Shown here one piece after another: positions 37,354 to 46,348 of a stretch of 64,000 nt of DNA. Under the pieces are notes generated by a model. It saw only the letters and a list, made by a program, of their open reading frames with translations. It was not told the DNA's origin and did not search any database. The DNA is taken from NCBI GenBank assembly GCA_052161625.1, contig CP197412.1; one strand, given 5' to 3'. The translations under genes were made by a program, and so were the position numbers. How positions within the stretch are numbered: position 1 is the stretch's first letter; the number at the start of each line of letters is the position of its first letter. The stretch is from JBKCUI01 sp052161625 (GTDB taxonomy: Bacteria > Planctomycetota > Planctomycetia > Pirellulales > Pirellulaceae).

Positions 37354-38784
37354 CTACTTGCCGAGTCGATCGAGTACATTCTTGGTGATCTGCTCGACCG
37401 TAGGATCCTTGCCCTTGAGCCCGTGCGACCAATCGGTGCTTCCTGTGGTAATGACCGTTCCTCCTCGAGTGTAGGTGCCTAACACGGCGGCCCCTACGCG
37501 ATCCTTAGGGAATCGGTCGTACCAGAATGCATCGTCGGGCGCCCAAGTGGCGGGACACGTTCCGAGAATGGTGAAGTCCTTGGGGGTGCCGTCGCTGCCG
37601 GTAGGAAACGGGAGGCCATCGCGCCATTCCATCTCACAGCCATCGCATTCGTAACCGACGATCGTGTCCTTGCCACCGAACCTCGCCCCCTTCGCTAAGC
37701 CGGTTCCCGCAAAGAGCCAATGATCCGGGCGGTGGACTTCATACGAAGCCGGACCGTCCATCCACTGACCGTGGCTCTTGTGATAGCCACCCCACAAAAA
37801 GCCAACTCCGGTGAGTTGGTTTTCCGGGCGTTGGACTAAGTGATGACTCCAGAGGGTGCTGAGCAATCGTTCCTTGTCTGTTCGATAGAGCGGGTCCACG
37901 TTGTACCACTGTTTCCAGCACGTCAACGCTTGACCGTCCTCTTCACTTCGGACTTGCCAGCAACATGTATTGCCGCTGAAGAATGCGACGTTGCCACCTT
38001 TCCCAATGAATGCCTCGAGGTGATCGCGCATCAGAGAAGACCAATACTCGTCATGCCCAACACTTAATACCAACTTGTACTGTTGCAATATTTCAGGATG
38101 GCTTTCGAGATCGGCATTCGTGGCGAACTCCAAGGTGTATCCATTTGTTTCGGCCCAACGGACAAAGGGACCCTCCCAATTCTCGAACTGCGATTGAATA
38201 GGGCGAGCAAAGGAAACGCGATGTCCCTGAAGACCATCGCGGTCGTGATACGCGTACAAACTATGGCCACCCCAATTGGTGTAGGCGTTGTAGGTATTCG
38301 TGGCAAACTGCATAAGAATCTTGCTCGTTGCGCCAGGTTGAGCCGCTCGAACGACAAAGAAGCAACTCGTTTGGATCGGCTTCTCCGGAGTCTGAAGAAT
38401 GGGAGCCGTCAGCGTGACGCGGTAATAACCCGACCGCCATTCGTTTGGAATCGTGATCGTGTGGGAGGCTGGCCAGCCACACCCGTGGGACGATGCTCGG
38501 TCTGGAATGGCATGCCGCTGCATGGCGACCTCCTCCACCACGTGCACGAGTTCGTCGGTCGCACCCAGTCGATGAATCGCAATCTTGGACGTGGACTCGC
38601 TCGAAGAAAGGTGCAACGAAATGCTTTCCCCCGGCTTCACGCTCAGAGAATTAGGATACGCGAAGAGATAAGGCGTTCGCGGCTCGGCTTGATCGGCAAA
38701 ACTAGGCTGAACGAATGCAGCTTGCACGACGATAATGCATGCGACCATTGCGAAGAGAGAGTGTGTCCCACGGCGATAGAGCAT
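37354..38784 (-). CDS. N,N-dimethylformamidase large-subunit-like secreted protein
   Basis: The protein has 476 residues from ATG 38784 with a signal peptide (GTHSLFAMVACIIVVQAAFV...SFA); the upstream open frame to 39090 is a shadow region. The first domain is beta-rich (LSVKPGESISLHLSSSES). The rest matches the DMFase large-subunit C-terminal fold, a class-I glutamine-amidotransferase-like domain: YKLVLSVGHDEYWSSLMRDH, GGNVAFFSGNTCCWQVR and the end GTYTRGGTVITTGSTDWSHG. The canonical substrate of the family is dimethylformamide, but many homologues without the small subunit have unknown targets. It is convergent with the transglutaminase-like gene, 28 bp away. Confidence 0.85.
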   Translation of the reverse strand: MLYRRGTHSLFAMVACIIVVQAAFVQPSFADQAEPRTPYLFAYPNSLSVKPGESISLHLSSSESTSKIAIHRLGATDELVHVVEEVAMQRHAIPDRASSHGCGWPASHTITIPNEWRSGYYRVTLTAPILQTPEKPIQTSCFFVVRAAQPGATSKILMQFATNTYNAYTNWGGHSLYAYHDRDGLQGHRVSFARPIQSQFENWEGPFVRWAETNGYTLEFATNADLESHPEILQQYKLVLSVGHDEYWSSLMRDHLEAFIGKGGNVAFFSGNTCCWQVRSEEDGQALTCWKQWYNVDPLYRTDKERLLSTLWSHHLVQRPENQLTGVGFLWGGYHKSHGQWMDGPASYEVHRPDHWLFAGTGLAKGARFGGKDTIVGYECDGCEMEWRDGLPFPTGSDGTPKDFTILGTCPATWAPDDAFWYDRFPKDRVGAAVLGTYTRGGTVITTGSTDWSHGLKGKDPTVEQITKNVLDRLGK

Positions 38785-38995
38785 GGCGAGAACCTTACAA
38801 GGGGGAGGGGAAGGGTTGGGAAGGATTCGAGCGGCGGGAAATGATCTTCCGACTGATTGTATCTCGCCTTTGCTTGATCTGTGCACGCGGATCGTCGTAC
38901 CGCCCGTTTCGGCCCTGAAAAGATTGCCTCGAACCCCCAGGTCTATTAGGATAACAGAGCCTTCCTCGCCTCCCCCCGCAGAATGACCCACGACC

Positions 38996-41900
38996 ATGTT
39001 TGGTTCGAATACCCGTCCACTTCCGTTTGTTCTGGTCCTGCTTCCTTTCCTGTGTGGCTGGGATGATGCGTATGGCCAGGAGGGTGCCAAGGGCCAAGAA
39101 GCAAGTGCCGCAGAGGTTGACTACCAAAAGGACATCGCCCCTCTCTTGGCCGAGCATTGCACCCATTGCCACGGAGTGGATGAAGCATCCCGGCAAGGTG
39201 GCTTGCGTCTGGATCAACGCGATGATGCCCTGCGAGGAGGTGACTCCGGGAAACACGCGATCGCGTTGGAGGATGTTGATCAGAGCGAAATTCTCCGACG
39301 CATCCTATCGACGGACCCCGACGAAGTCATGCCTCCCCCGAGCGAGAAGAAACCGGTCAGCGCCAATGGTGTTGCCAAGCTGAAAGAATGGATTCGACAA
39401 GGTGCACCCTACGCGTCCCATTGGTCATTCACCCCGCCGACCAAAAAGCCTCTACCTGGCAAACCAGACGAAGGTCCCATCGATTCCTTCGTAAACCATC
39501 AACTTCGATCGAAGAACTTAGTTGCAGCTCCCCAGGCATCCAAGGAAGAGTTGGTTCGCCGAGTCTATTTGGATCTCATCGGGCTGCCCCCAAGCCCCGA
39601 AGAGCTAGACGAAGCTGTTAAAAGTCCGTTGGAATCGACCGTGGACAAGCTCCTGCAGAGCGAACGATTCGGGGAGAAGTGGGGGCGATTGTGGCTGGAC
39701 TTGGCTCGATACTCCGATACCAATGGCTACGAAAAGGATTTGCAACGCGAGCAGTGGATGTATCGCGATTGGGTCATCGATGCCTTCAATCGGGATATGC
39801 CTTACGATCGCTTTGTGATCGAGCAGATTGCAGGCGACCTGCTTCCGAATCCAACGCAAACCCAGATGATCGCGACCGGATTCTTGCGCAATAGCATGAT
39901 CAACGAAGAAGGGGCGATTGTTCCCGAGCAATTCCGTATGGTGGAAATGTTCGATCGAATCGATTGCGTGGGGAAGTCGATCCTCGGATTAACGACTCAG
40001 TGCGCCCAATGCCATACACATAAATTCGATCCGATCACCCACCATGAATACTTTGGAATGTTCGCCTACTTGAACAATTCCTACGAAGCACAATCGTGGG
40101 TCTATACCGAGGAGCAACAGGAAGAAATAGCGAACATCAAGCAAAAACTCGACGAGATCGATGCCAAGGTGCGTGAAAAACATCCCGCTTGGCAAACGGA
40201 ACTGGGGCAATGGCGTGAGGATTGGGTCTCAAAGCAAGCGGCCTGGCGTTTCCCTAGCTTTCATCAATTGGAGAGCATAAGCGGATTGAACCATCCCACC
40301 CAAGAACCCGATCACTCGATCTTGATGAAAGGCCATACCAGCGGCGACATATTTTTTGTGTCCAAACCAGAGGCTCAAAAGATCACGGGTTTGCGAATCG
40401 AATTGCTTACCCATTTGGATTTCCCGCATGCGGGGCCCGGGCGGAGCAAGCTTGGGACATGGGGCATCCATGAAATCGAGCTCTTCACCAAAGCGGCGGA
40501 TGGAAAGGAATGGGTCAAACACAAACTCGTTCAGCCCGTCGCTGATTTTTCTAACGACGAGCAGAAGAGTGCGGATGGAAAGAAGGCGACCGGCCCGGTG
40601 ACCTATTTGGTCGACGGAACCGACGACACCACGTGGACGGCAGACCGCGGTGTTGGTAGACGGAATCAGCCCTCGGTTGCGGTGATGCGATTGGAGACCC
40701 CGATTGACTTGACGGCAGGGACGGAGATCAAGATTGCGATGCGCATGTCCGACATGGTGGGCTGCTGCCGTTGGAGTTTGACCGATGCTGCCGAACCAAC
40801 GGTTGCACCGATCGATTATGCCGCGCAGCAGGCGATGCTCGTCCAAGATCGGGAATGGAACGATGTCGAGAAGTCGGTGGTCTTTCGCACTTGGGCGAAA
40901 ACATTACCGGAATGGAGTGAGTTGAACGGGGAAGTGGAATCGCTTTGGAAGAAATTCCCAGTCGCAGCCACATCGATTCTTCACCTGCATGAACGGCCAT
41001 CCAGAGATCCGCGAATCACCAAAATCTTGGACCGGGGTAATTGGGATCAGCCCACCGTGCCGATCGAGCCCCATGTTCCTGCTGCGTTTCATCCTTTTCC
41101 AAAGGGGGAACCGAACAATCGACTGGGCTTTGCCAAGTGGCTTGTCGCGCCTGAGTCCCCATTCGCTGCACGCGTCGCGGTCAACCGAGTGTGGCAGGCC
41201 TTGTTCGGCGAAGGGTTATTGGAGACCCCCGATGACTTCGGAGTGCGGGCTCCTTTACCGGAATACCGCGACCTTCTCGATTGGCTCGCCGTCGACTTTA
41301 TGGAACATGGCTGGAGCCACAAGAAGCTGATTCGACAGATCATCTTGAGCGAGACGTACCAGCGATCTTCAAAGGGAAGCGGACCCGCGAGAGAGGACGA
41401 CCCACGCAATCGATGGCTTGCTCGTGGACCGCGATTTCGGGCCGATGCAGAAGTGGTAAGGGATATCGCACTCAGTGTATCGGGATTGATCCATAACAAG
41501 ATGGGTGGCCCTAGCGTGATTCCACCCGTTCCACAGAGCGTACTCGACTACAACTACACTTACCCTAGCTATTGGAAGGCTGCAGAGGGTCCAGAGCGAT
41601 ACCGACGTACGGTGTATGGGTTCCGCAAGCGATCCATGCCGGACCCGGTAGCGTCAACGCTTGACGCGCCCAATGGCGATTTATCCTGCGCCCGACGTGT
41701 TCGATCCAATACGCCTTTGGCGGCACTCACAGGACTCAATGAAACGATATTTGTCGAAGCGGCCAGAGCCCTCGCATTGCGAATTCTACGCGAGGGGGGG
41801 GAGAGTGATCGCCAGAGAATCGAGCGCGCTTTCTTGCTTTGCATTTCACGTCTTCCGTCGAGCGAAGAGTCTCGCGTCGTCGAACAGTTGTTGGAATCGC

Positions 41901-42067
41901 AACGGAAACGGTTAGCCGACGGGTGGATCAATGCGAAGGAGATCGCCACGGGTGATGCCGCTATCGCTCCGGCTCTTCCACCCAACACAACCCCGCAAGA
42001 CGCCGCGGCTTGGACTGTCGTCAGCCGGGTCCTTCTCAATCTCGATGAAACTATTACGAAGAATTAG
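38996..42067 (+). CDS. PSCyt1-DUF1549-DUF1553 secreted cytochrome-like protein
   Basis: The protein has 1023 residues with a signal peptide (PLPFVLVLLPFLCGWDDAYG). An N-terminal PSCyt1 (cytochrome c-like) domain has the haem motif CTHCHGVDEASRQGGL and the distal MPPPSEKKP. A DUF1549 domain follows (FVNHQLRSKN, VYLDLIGLPPSPEELDEA, WGRLWLDLARYSDTNGYEKD) with a second CAQCHTHKFDPI site. A middle region of about 250 residues looks like a beta-sandwich carbohydrate-binding type module. DUF1553 ends the protein (VNRVWQALFGEGLLETPDDF, YRDLLDWLAVDFMEHGWS). It is paired with the DUF1501 gene 8 bp downstream. Confidence 0.93.
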   Translation: MFGSNTRPLPFVLVLLPFLCGWDDAYGQEGAKGQEASAAEVDYQKDIAPLLAEHCTHCHGVDEASRQGGLRLDQRDDALRGGDSGKHAIALEDVDQSEILRRILSTDPDEVMPPPSEKKPVSANGVAKLKEWIRQGAPYASHWSFTPPTKKPLPGKPDEGPIDSFVNHQLRSKNLVAAPQASKEELVRRVYLDLIGLPPSPEELDEAVKSPLESTVDKLLQSERFGEKWGRLWLDLARYSDTNGYEKDLQREQWMYRDWVIDAFNRDMPYDRFVIEQIAGDLLPNPTQTQMIATGFLRNSMINEEGAIVPEQFRMVEMFDRIDCVGKSILGLTTQCAQCHTHKFDPITHHEYFGMFAYLNNSYEAQSWVYTEEQQEEIANIKQKLDEIDAKVREKHPAWQTELGQWREDWVSKQAAWRFPSFHQLESISGLNHPTQEPDHSILMKGHTSGDIFFVSKPEAQKITGLRIELLTHLDFPHAGPGRSKLGTWGIHEIELFTKAADGKEWVKHKLVQPVADFSNDEQKSADGKKATGPVTYLVDGTDDTTWTADRGVGRRNQPSVAVMRLETPIDLTAGTEIKIAMRMSDMVGCCRWSLTDAAEPTVAPIDYAAQQAMLVQDREWNDVEKSVVFRTWAKTLPEWSELNGEVESLWKKFPVAATSILHLHERPSRDPRITKILDRGNWDQPTVPIEPHVPAAFHPFPKGEPNNRLGFAKWLVAPESPFAARVAVNRVWQALFGEGLLETPDDFGVRAPLPEYRDLLDWLAVDFMEHGWSHKKLIRQIILSETYQRSSKGSGPAREDDPRNRWLARGPRFRADAEVVRDIALSVSGLIHNKMGGPSVIPPVPQSVLDYNYTYPSYWKAAEGPERYRRTVYGFRKRSMPDPVASTLDAPNGDLSCARRVRSNTPLAALTGLNETIFVEAARALALRILREGGESDRQRIERAFLLCISRLPSSEESRVVEQLLESQRKRLADGWINAKEIATGDAAIAPALPPNTTPQDAAAWTVVSRVLLNLDETITKN

Positions 42068-42075
42068 GTTCCAGC

Positions 42076-43518
42076 ATGACCAGCAACGAAACAGTACGCG
42101 AGGACCATGCCAAGTGGCTTCGGCGCCGGTGGTTTCTCCAGGAATGTGGCGTCGGGTTGGGTGGGATTGCAGCCTCCAGTTTGCTGATGGGTGAACCCGC
42201 CTCGGCTAGCCCCTTTCCGGGAGCAGCCACCGATCCATTGGCCCCTCGAGCGCCCCATTTTGCGCCGAAGGCAAAACGCGTGATCTACATCTTCCAAGCG
42301 GGTGCTCCCAGCCATTTGGATATGTTCGATTACAAACCGGAGCTTGCTAAGCGAAATGGCCAGCTTCCACCTGCTGATTTGTTGAAGGGGTACCGGGCTG
42401 CGTTTATCAATCCGAATTCGGCATTGTTAGGTCCCAAATTCTCGTTTTCCAAGCACGGTGAGTGCGGGATGGAACTGAGCGAGGTGTTGCCTCACACGGC
42501 GAAAATCGCAGACGATATCTGCTTGATTCGCTCCATGCAAACCGATGCCGTGAATCATGCCCCTGCCCAGATTATGATGAACACCGGCTCGCAGCAGTTC
42601 GGTCGCCCCAGCTTCGGAGCTTGGACTCTGTACGGGCTGGGTAGTGAATCGAAAGATCTGCCAGGGTTTGTGGTGTTAACCAGTGCCAAGGGAACAAGCG
42701 GTGGGGCAAGCAACTATGGCTGCGGCTTCTTGCCGACCGTTTATGGTGGAATCCCATTGCGCAATGCAGGGGACCCGGTGCTCTATTTGTCAAACCCGAA
42801 GGGAATCGATCAAGAGACGCAGCGGTCATCCCTCGATGCGATGCAGCAATTGAATCAATTGGCCCATCAGCAGTTCGGCGATCCCGAAGTGGAGGCGCGT
42901 ATCCAAAGTTATGAACTCGCCTATCGATTGCAAACCAGTGCACCCGAGTTGATGGATTTGCAGAGCGAGTCTGCGGCGACATTGGAGCGTTACGGGATCA
43001 AGGATTCGTCGAAGGCGAATTTTGCACGCAATTGCTTGCTCGCGCGTCGCTTGATCGAGCGCGGGGTGCGTTTTGTGCAATTGTTTCACGAGGCCTGGGA
43101 TCAGCATGGTGGGCTAACGGCCGGGGTGAAGCAAAACGCGCTCGAGACAGATCAAGCCAGTGCGGCGCTGGTGCAGGATCTCAAGGAGCGAGGGTTGCTT
43201 GAGGACACGATTGTGATTTGGGGTGGGGAGTTCGGTAGAACACCGATGGTGCAGGGAGGAAACGATGGTCGGGATCACCACAATCGTTCCTTTAGCATGT
43301 GGTTAGCAGGGGGCGGGATCAAGCCGGGATGTGTGTATGGAACGACGGATGAACTTGGTTTCAATGTCGCCGAGAATCCGGTGCATGTGCATGATCTCAA
43401 TGCGACGTTGCTTCATTTGCTGGGATTCGATCACACCAAATTGATCTACCGCTTTCAAGGCCGCGATTATCGTCTGACCGACGTCCATGGTACCGTCGTA
43501 AACGGCATCCTGGCGTAG
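42076..43518 (+). CDS. DUF1501 protein with Tat signal
   Basis: The protein has 480 residues. The twin-arginine signal LRRRWFLQECGVGLGGIAAS lies near the N-terminus. Family motifs are intact: RVIYIFQAGAPSHLDMFDYKP, LIRSMQTDAVNHAPAQIMMN, FVQLFHEAWDQHGGL, IVIWGGEFGRTPMVQGGNDG followed by RDHHNRSFSMW. It is an exported member of the alkaline-phosphatase superfamily. It starts 8 bp after its DUF1549/1553 partner. It is the last core-type gene before the accessory region. Confidence 0.93.
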   Translation: MTSNETVREDHAKWLRRRWFLQECGVGLGGIAASSLLMGEPASASPFPGAATDPLAPRAPHFAPKAKRVIYIFQAGAPSHLDMFDYKPELAKRNGQLPPADLLKGYRAAFINPNSALLGPKFSFSKHGECGMELSEVLPHTAKIADDICLIRSMQTDAVNHAPAQIMMNTGSQQFGRPSFGAWTLYGLGSESKDLPGFVVLTSAKGTSGGASNYGCGFLPTVYGGIPLRNAGDPVLYLSNPKGIDQETQRSSLDAMQQLNQLAHQQFGDPEVEARIQSYELAYRLQTSAPELMDLQSESAATLERYGIKDSSKANFARNCLLARRLIERGVRFVQLFHEAWDQHGGLTAGVKQNALETDQASAALVQDLKERGLLEDTIVIWGGEFGRTPMVQGGNDGRDHHNRSFSMWLAGGGIKPGCVYGTTDELGFNVAENPVHVHDLNATLLHLLGFDHTKLIYRFQGRDYRLTDVHGTVVNGILA

Positions 43519-43885
43519 TTCCTCATCCCGAGCTAATAAAGTACTGGAGCTTGTTAGGGCTCGTGCAGGCGACCAAAGCAACTTCATCATTGTCGCTCCG
43601 CAAGGACGGCCGGCCCGGGGCGTGTGAGGTTTTTAACCACGGACGACACGGAATACACGGAAAGGGAGCATAGAATTTGTGTAGTCATCTTTCCGTGTGT
43701 TCGGTGTGTTCAGTGGTTCTTTGACCACCAGACCCCAGCCGGTGGACGCTAAAAACACGACCGCAGCAACGCGACTCACAGCCCATTCAATCAGTTGGAG
43801 GGGCGACAGTCAGATTTTTGTTTTCCGGCCCGCTCGCCGGAGAATTACTAGTTCGCCTCGATAAAACAGCAATATTGCCCGAAGC
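43519..43885. other. Intergenic boundary between core genes and accessory region
   Basis: No gene is seen. The stretch holds the inverted repeat at 43635-43718 and a CCGGC..GCCGG hairpin at about 43830-43845. A GTTCGCC box near 43850 resembles the right end of an attC site, 30 nt before the first accessory start codon; the matching left arm is not clear. Confidence 0.4.
43635..43718. repeat. Dispersed-type inverted repeat (CCACGGACACGGA family)
   Basis: Two 29-nt arms, 43635-43663 (starts AACCACGGACGACACGG) and 43690-43718 (ends TTCAGTGGTT), pair at 24 of 29 positions around a 26-nt loop. The internal CACGGA periodicity is typical of intergenic repeats spread through planctomycete genomes. 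It could also end transcription of the DUF1501 gene. Confidence 0.65.
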
Positions 43886-44248
43886 ATGAAAAAAGTTTCA
43901 CGACTAGAGGATGACGGTCTTGTGGACAAAAGATCGTCGCTCGCGATTCGCGTTTCCGCATTCTGCGCCCTGCTTATCGTGTTAGCGCTAACTCCAATCA
44001 CAGCAATCTACCTGTTTCATCCCGACGGAGCGCATCTAAGAATCAACGGCGTGCTAGATTTTTCGAAAATGGTATGCACACTCATGCTTATGCAAATCGA
44101 GCCATTACTGGTCGCACTCGCTACGATTGCTTACGCCGTTTTCGATAGAAATCTTAGCTCGCGGTGCATAATTGTCGCGATCGCATTATGTGCCAACGCA
44201 TTGATTGGTTTCTTTTGGATAGTGGTGCGCAACGAAGGTGGAATTTGA
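43886..44248 (+). CDS. Small membrane protein, cassette-like
   Basis: The protein has 120 residues with three probable transmembrane helices (FCALLIVLALTPITAIYLF; LMLMQIEPLLVALATIAYAV; IIVAIALCANALIGFFWIV) and a charged N-terminus. No family is recognised. It is the first of a run of short plus-strand genes with base composition visibly lower in GC than the core genes. The reading frame is intact and the hydrophobicity pattern is protein-like. Confidence 0.6.
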   Translation: MKKVSRLEDDGLVDKRSSLAIRVSAFCALLIVLALTPITAIYLFHPDGAHLRINGVLDFSKMVCTLMLMQIEPLLVALATIAYAVFDRNLSSRCIIVAIALCANALIGFFWIVVRNEGGI

Positions 44249-44660
44249 CGACGATGACTTCTCGTGTGTCGGTGATGCCGGTCGTTCAGGCCCATCGTAC
44301 TCGTGATCAGTCCGCTGTGTCGGACGGTGCTCGTGCTCGTAATCGACCTGCTCAATTGCATGGAATCCTTGCGATGTTTGGCACGGTTGGCAGGCCGCCG
44401 TTTCTGAACTCAACGGCCAAGCTCCACATCTTCATTTCCCAATCCGGTTGCAAAATTTCTCCTGTGCAGCGTGTCGACCGATACGGAATGATACAATCGC
44501 TTGATCGGTCGGGCACGAGCACCGCTTCACTGAGCTGGAGCACGAGCACGAAATATAACCAGAGCACAACAATGTCCCGAAGTGACTGATCAACGGCGCT
44601 TTACATGGTGGCTTATTTGGCGGTCACTCCATGACGTGAGACGTTCGTCGACATAGAACC
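44249..44660. other. Intergenic region with gene-tail remnants and a degenerate attC-like end
   Basis: Two remnants of the four-helix-bundle tail repeat lie here, at 44291-44345 (minus orientation) and 44511-44551 (plus). The end of the region, about 44598-44650, resembles a damaged attC: CATGG/CCATG pairing and a right box GACGTTCGTCG that ends 10 nt before ATG 44661. ORFs on the minus strand (44186-44413, 44352-44567) read through the remnants and are not convincing genes. Confidence 0.4.
44291..44345 (-). repeat. EHEHR-type tail repeat of four-helix-bundle genes (remnant)
   Basis: Read on the minus strand it contains GAGCACGAGCACCGTCCG, then CGGACTGATCACGAGTACGA, coding DYEHEHRPTQRTDHEYDG. 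The GTCCG..CGGAC core forms a small hairpin. The same element lies at 44511-44551, 46925-46964, 47219-47265, 51247-51284, 58531-58581 and 58763-58806. Confidence 0.7.
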
Positions 44661-44942
44661 ATGACTGAGTACCCTTACGCTGCAACACCGACCATATTCT
44701 CGCACGCCATTCCAGTATCGGATGTTCCGGAGTCGTCGTTGTTGACTATTGCGAGAAGCGTGTTTCTCGCCAGGGAGAAGCTCCGAATTTCTTACGTGAT
44801 GATTCTCGCTTTCGTCACTCTGTTTTTCGTTTTCGTAACTGGATTTTTGAATCTACGACTACTAGGGTTGATCGTTTTGGGTGCGGTGGTCGCGAACGCT
44901 GCATATTTCGCAGGACCGGCGATCGAATCATACGTTCAGTGA
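44661..44942 (+). CDS. Small membrane protein, cassette-like
   Basis: The protein has 93 residues. A polar N-terminal half of about 45 residues is followed by two transmembrane helices (ISYVMILAFVTLFFVFVTGF; LLGLIVLGAVVANAAYFA). No family is recognised. ATG 44661 lies just after a GTTCGTC box that may be the right end of an attC-like site. It lies 63 bp before the next gene. Confidence 0.6.
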   Translation: MTEYPYAATPTIFSHAIPVSDVPESSLLTIARSVFLAREKLRISYVMILAFVTLFFVFVTGFLNLRLLGLIVLGAVVANAAYFAGPAIESYVQ

Positions 44943-45005
44943 TTAGGATATAATAGAACTTGGCCTCGATCGTTCATGTTCCTTGGTGGCACAATTCTAT
45001 CGATA

Positions 45006-45389
45006 ATGAATCGTTTTCGTCGCACCATAGTAATCGCTTCTTTGTTGCTTATCGCGGCAGTGTCTCTTGCCGTCCGCGAAACGATCGACGGGTATCGCAG
45101 AAAGGTGGCGAGAGACACAGTTTTATCACTGGGTGGAAGCGTGGGGTCGCTACGCTCACCTATACCTTTCGTAGGATCAGAACTGCGTTACGAATTTCAT
45201 GGAACTAACTTCTGTCAGGGCGACCTTCAACGATTGACTCCGCTTGGGGTGTTGGCCCGGCGACATTGGGTGGGTATCATGTTTAAAGATACAAATGTTT
45301 CAAGTGCTGACATCACTGCGTTGAGGTCAATGCTTCCCGGCTGTCATCCGTTTCGCGTCGTCAGTGGCGAGCGGGTGATCGACCAGTAA
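45006..45389 (+). CDS. Small membrane-anchored protein, possible leucine-rich-repeat end
   Basis: The protein has 127 residues from ATG 45006; ATG 44976 in the same frame adds ten residues. One N-terminal membrane helix (TIVIASLLLIAAVSLAV) is followed by a soluble domain with segments such as LQRLTPLGVLARRHWVGIMF and SSADITALRSMLPGCHPFRV. These resemble the last repeat of planctomycete leucine-rich-repeat proteins (LxxLxxLxxLxxL), which often end with a short basic tail. The match is weak. Confidence 0.55.
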   Translation: MNRFRRTIVIASLLLIAAVSLAVRETIDGYRRKVARDTVLSLGGSVGSLRSPIPFVGSELRYEFHGTNFCQGDLQRLTPLGVLARRHWVGIMFKDTNVSSADITALRSMLPGCHPFRVVSGERVIDQ

Positions 45390-45554
45390 TGTCGGCAAAC
45401 GAAAATGCACCAGAGCTGCGATGGTCCTTGGGATGTGGCCTATGCGATATTTGGAAAATGTCTCATCCCAGCATTACCTCCGTACGTTAATGCATCGAAC
45501 GAAGTAACGGGGTGGTCTGCGGATCAAACTGAAATGTGACGGTCTGCGTACAAG

Positions 45555-45950
45555 ATGATGCCGAAGCAAACACGTTTTGTCAGTGTCGAAGTGGTAATCC
45601 GAACAAACTCCGATTGCCAGGATTGGATCGCATGGTTTGAAAGCCAGGACAACTACGTCACAAATATGCCGAGCGAGAACCACGAATCCTTCGTGTACTT
45701 CGCGCCCTTACCCTTGGGTGACGCAAATCAGACGATTCGTAGATTGTGTCAAGAGATTAGCGACTTACCTGAAAATGTTCGTCGCCAATGGGCTGACGCG
45801 GATCAGAGAGAATTTTTCGTCGGATACCATGTCGGCGAAACCCCGCCTTGCTTTACTGAACATATCGACTCTGATACTTTGGAATTGGTGTATCAAATCG
45901 GCGCGAGTATTCGTATCGCTCTATACCCGACACCGAACGAAGATGATTGA
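45555..45950 (+). CDS. Hypothetical soluble protein, cassette-like
   Basis: The protein has 131 residues without membrane segments, acidic (ends PTPNEDD). The alternating beta/alpha pattern (TRFVSVEVVIRTNSD..., HIDSDTLELVYQIGASIRIAL) and size recall DUF4279-type or immunity-like proteins, but no specific motif confirms it. The gene lies 34 bp before a well-paired attC-like site, as expected for the gene of an integron cassette. Confidence 0.6.
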   Translation: MMPKQTRFVSVEVVIRTNSDCQDWIAWFESQDNYVTNMPSENHESFVYFAPLPLGDANQTIRRLCQEISDLPENVRRQWADADQREFFVGYHVGETPPCFTEHIDSDTLELVYQIGASIRIALYPTPNEDD

Positions 45951-45983
45951 ATCGCCTCTGCGATGTCACCACAATATAAAACC

Positions 45984-46072
45984 GCAGAACCCAAAATACA
46001 CCCGAGTTGCCGATCGGACGTTTCCTCAAATCAAGTCTCTTGGAGGCTACCAGGTGATTTTGGTCGTTCCAT
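45984..46072 (+). other. attC-like site 1
   Basis: Left arm: GAACCCAAAATACACCC (from 45987). Right arm: CAGGTGATTTTGGTCGTTCC (to 46070), whose reverse complement is GGAACGACCAAAATCACCTG. The shared blocks GAAC, CCAAAAT and CACC are in the same order with a 2-nt offset after GAAC, as expected for an R/L box pair with an unpaired spacer. The centre holds a TTTCCTCAAAT stretch. The next ATG is 24 nt further on. Confidence 0.6.
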
Positions 46073-46095
46073 CACGTACGTGAATTAGAAACACG

Positions 46096-46200
46096 ATGAG
46101 ACTCACGATGAAGCAGCTGTTTATCGCCATCGCGATCATCGCTGGCCTGATGGCCGCACTCATGCTGAGATCGCGGACCGCGCTGACGATTGGCGTGTAG
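46096..46200 (+). CDS. 34-residue membrane peptide or truncated gene
   Basis: ATG 46096 to TAG 46198-46200 codes a peptide with a basic start and one long hydrophobic helix (KQLFIAIAIIAGLMAALML). It is the only ORF between attC-like sites 1 and 2, so if those sites are real it is the whole content of a 170-bp cassette. It may be the N-terminal membrane segment of a larger gene cut by a stop codon. Confidence 0.4.
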   Translation: MRLTMKQLFIAIAIIAGLMAALMLRSRTALTIGV

Positions 46201-46244
46201 AATGGAGCGTGTTGGTTTCCGAGAACTGATACGTGAGATCGTAA

Positions 46245-46336
46245 CAGAACCATCCGTTGCACACGGAGCCGCGGGCTGTGCGGTTTGGTGAGATCAAAGT
46301 CGTTCGCCGCGGCCCGTCGAACGGGACCGTTCGTCC
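46245..46336 (+). other. attC-like site 2
   Basis: Left arm begins GAACCATCCGTTGCAC (46247) and continues ACGGAGCCGCGGGC. Right arm is GCCGCGGCCCGTCGAACGG then GACCGTTCGTCC (to 46336). GAAC pairs GTTC, TCCGTT pairs AACGG(G)A and GCCGCGG pairs CCGCGGC. The left-arm wording AACCATC..TGCAC.GGAGCC recurs at 48226, 51691 and 52257. The next gene begins 13 nt after the right box. Confidence 0.65.
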
Positions 46337-46348
46337 AAGGAAACCGCT

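Noticed and set aside
44186..44567. Minus-strand ORFs (44186-44413 and 44352-44567)
   Set aside because: They run through tail-repeat remnants; outside these there is nothing protein-like.
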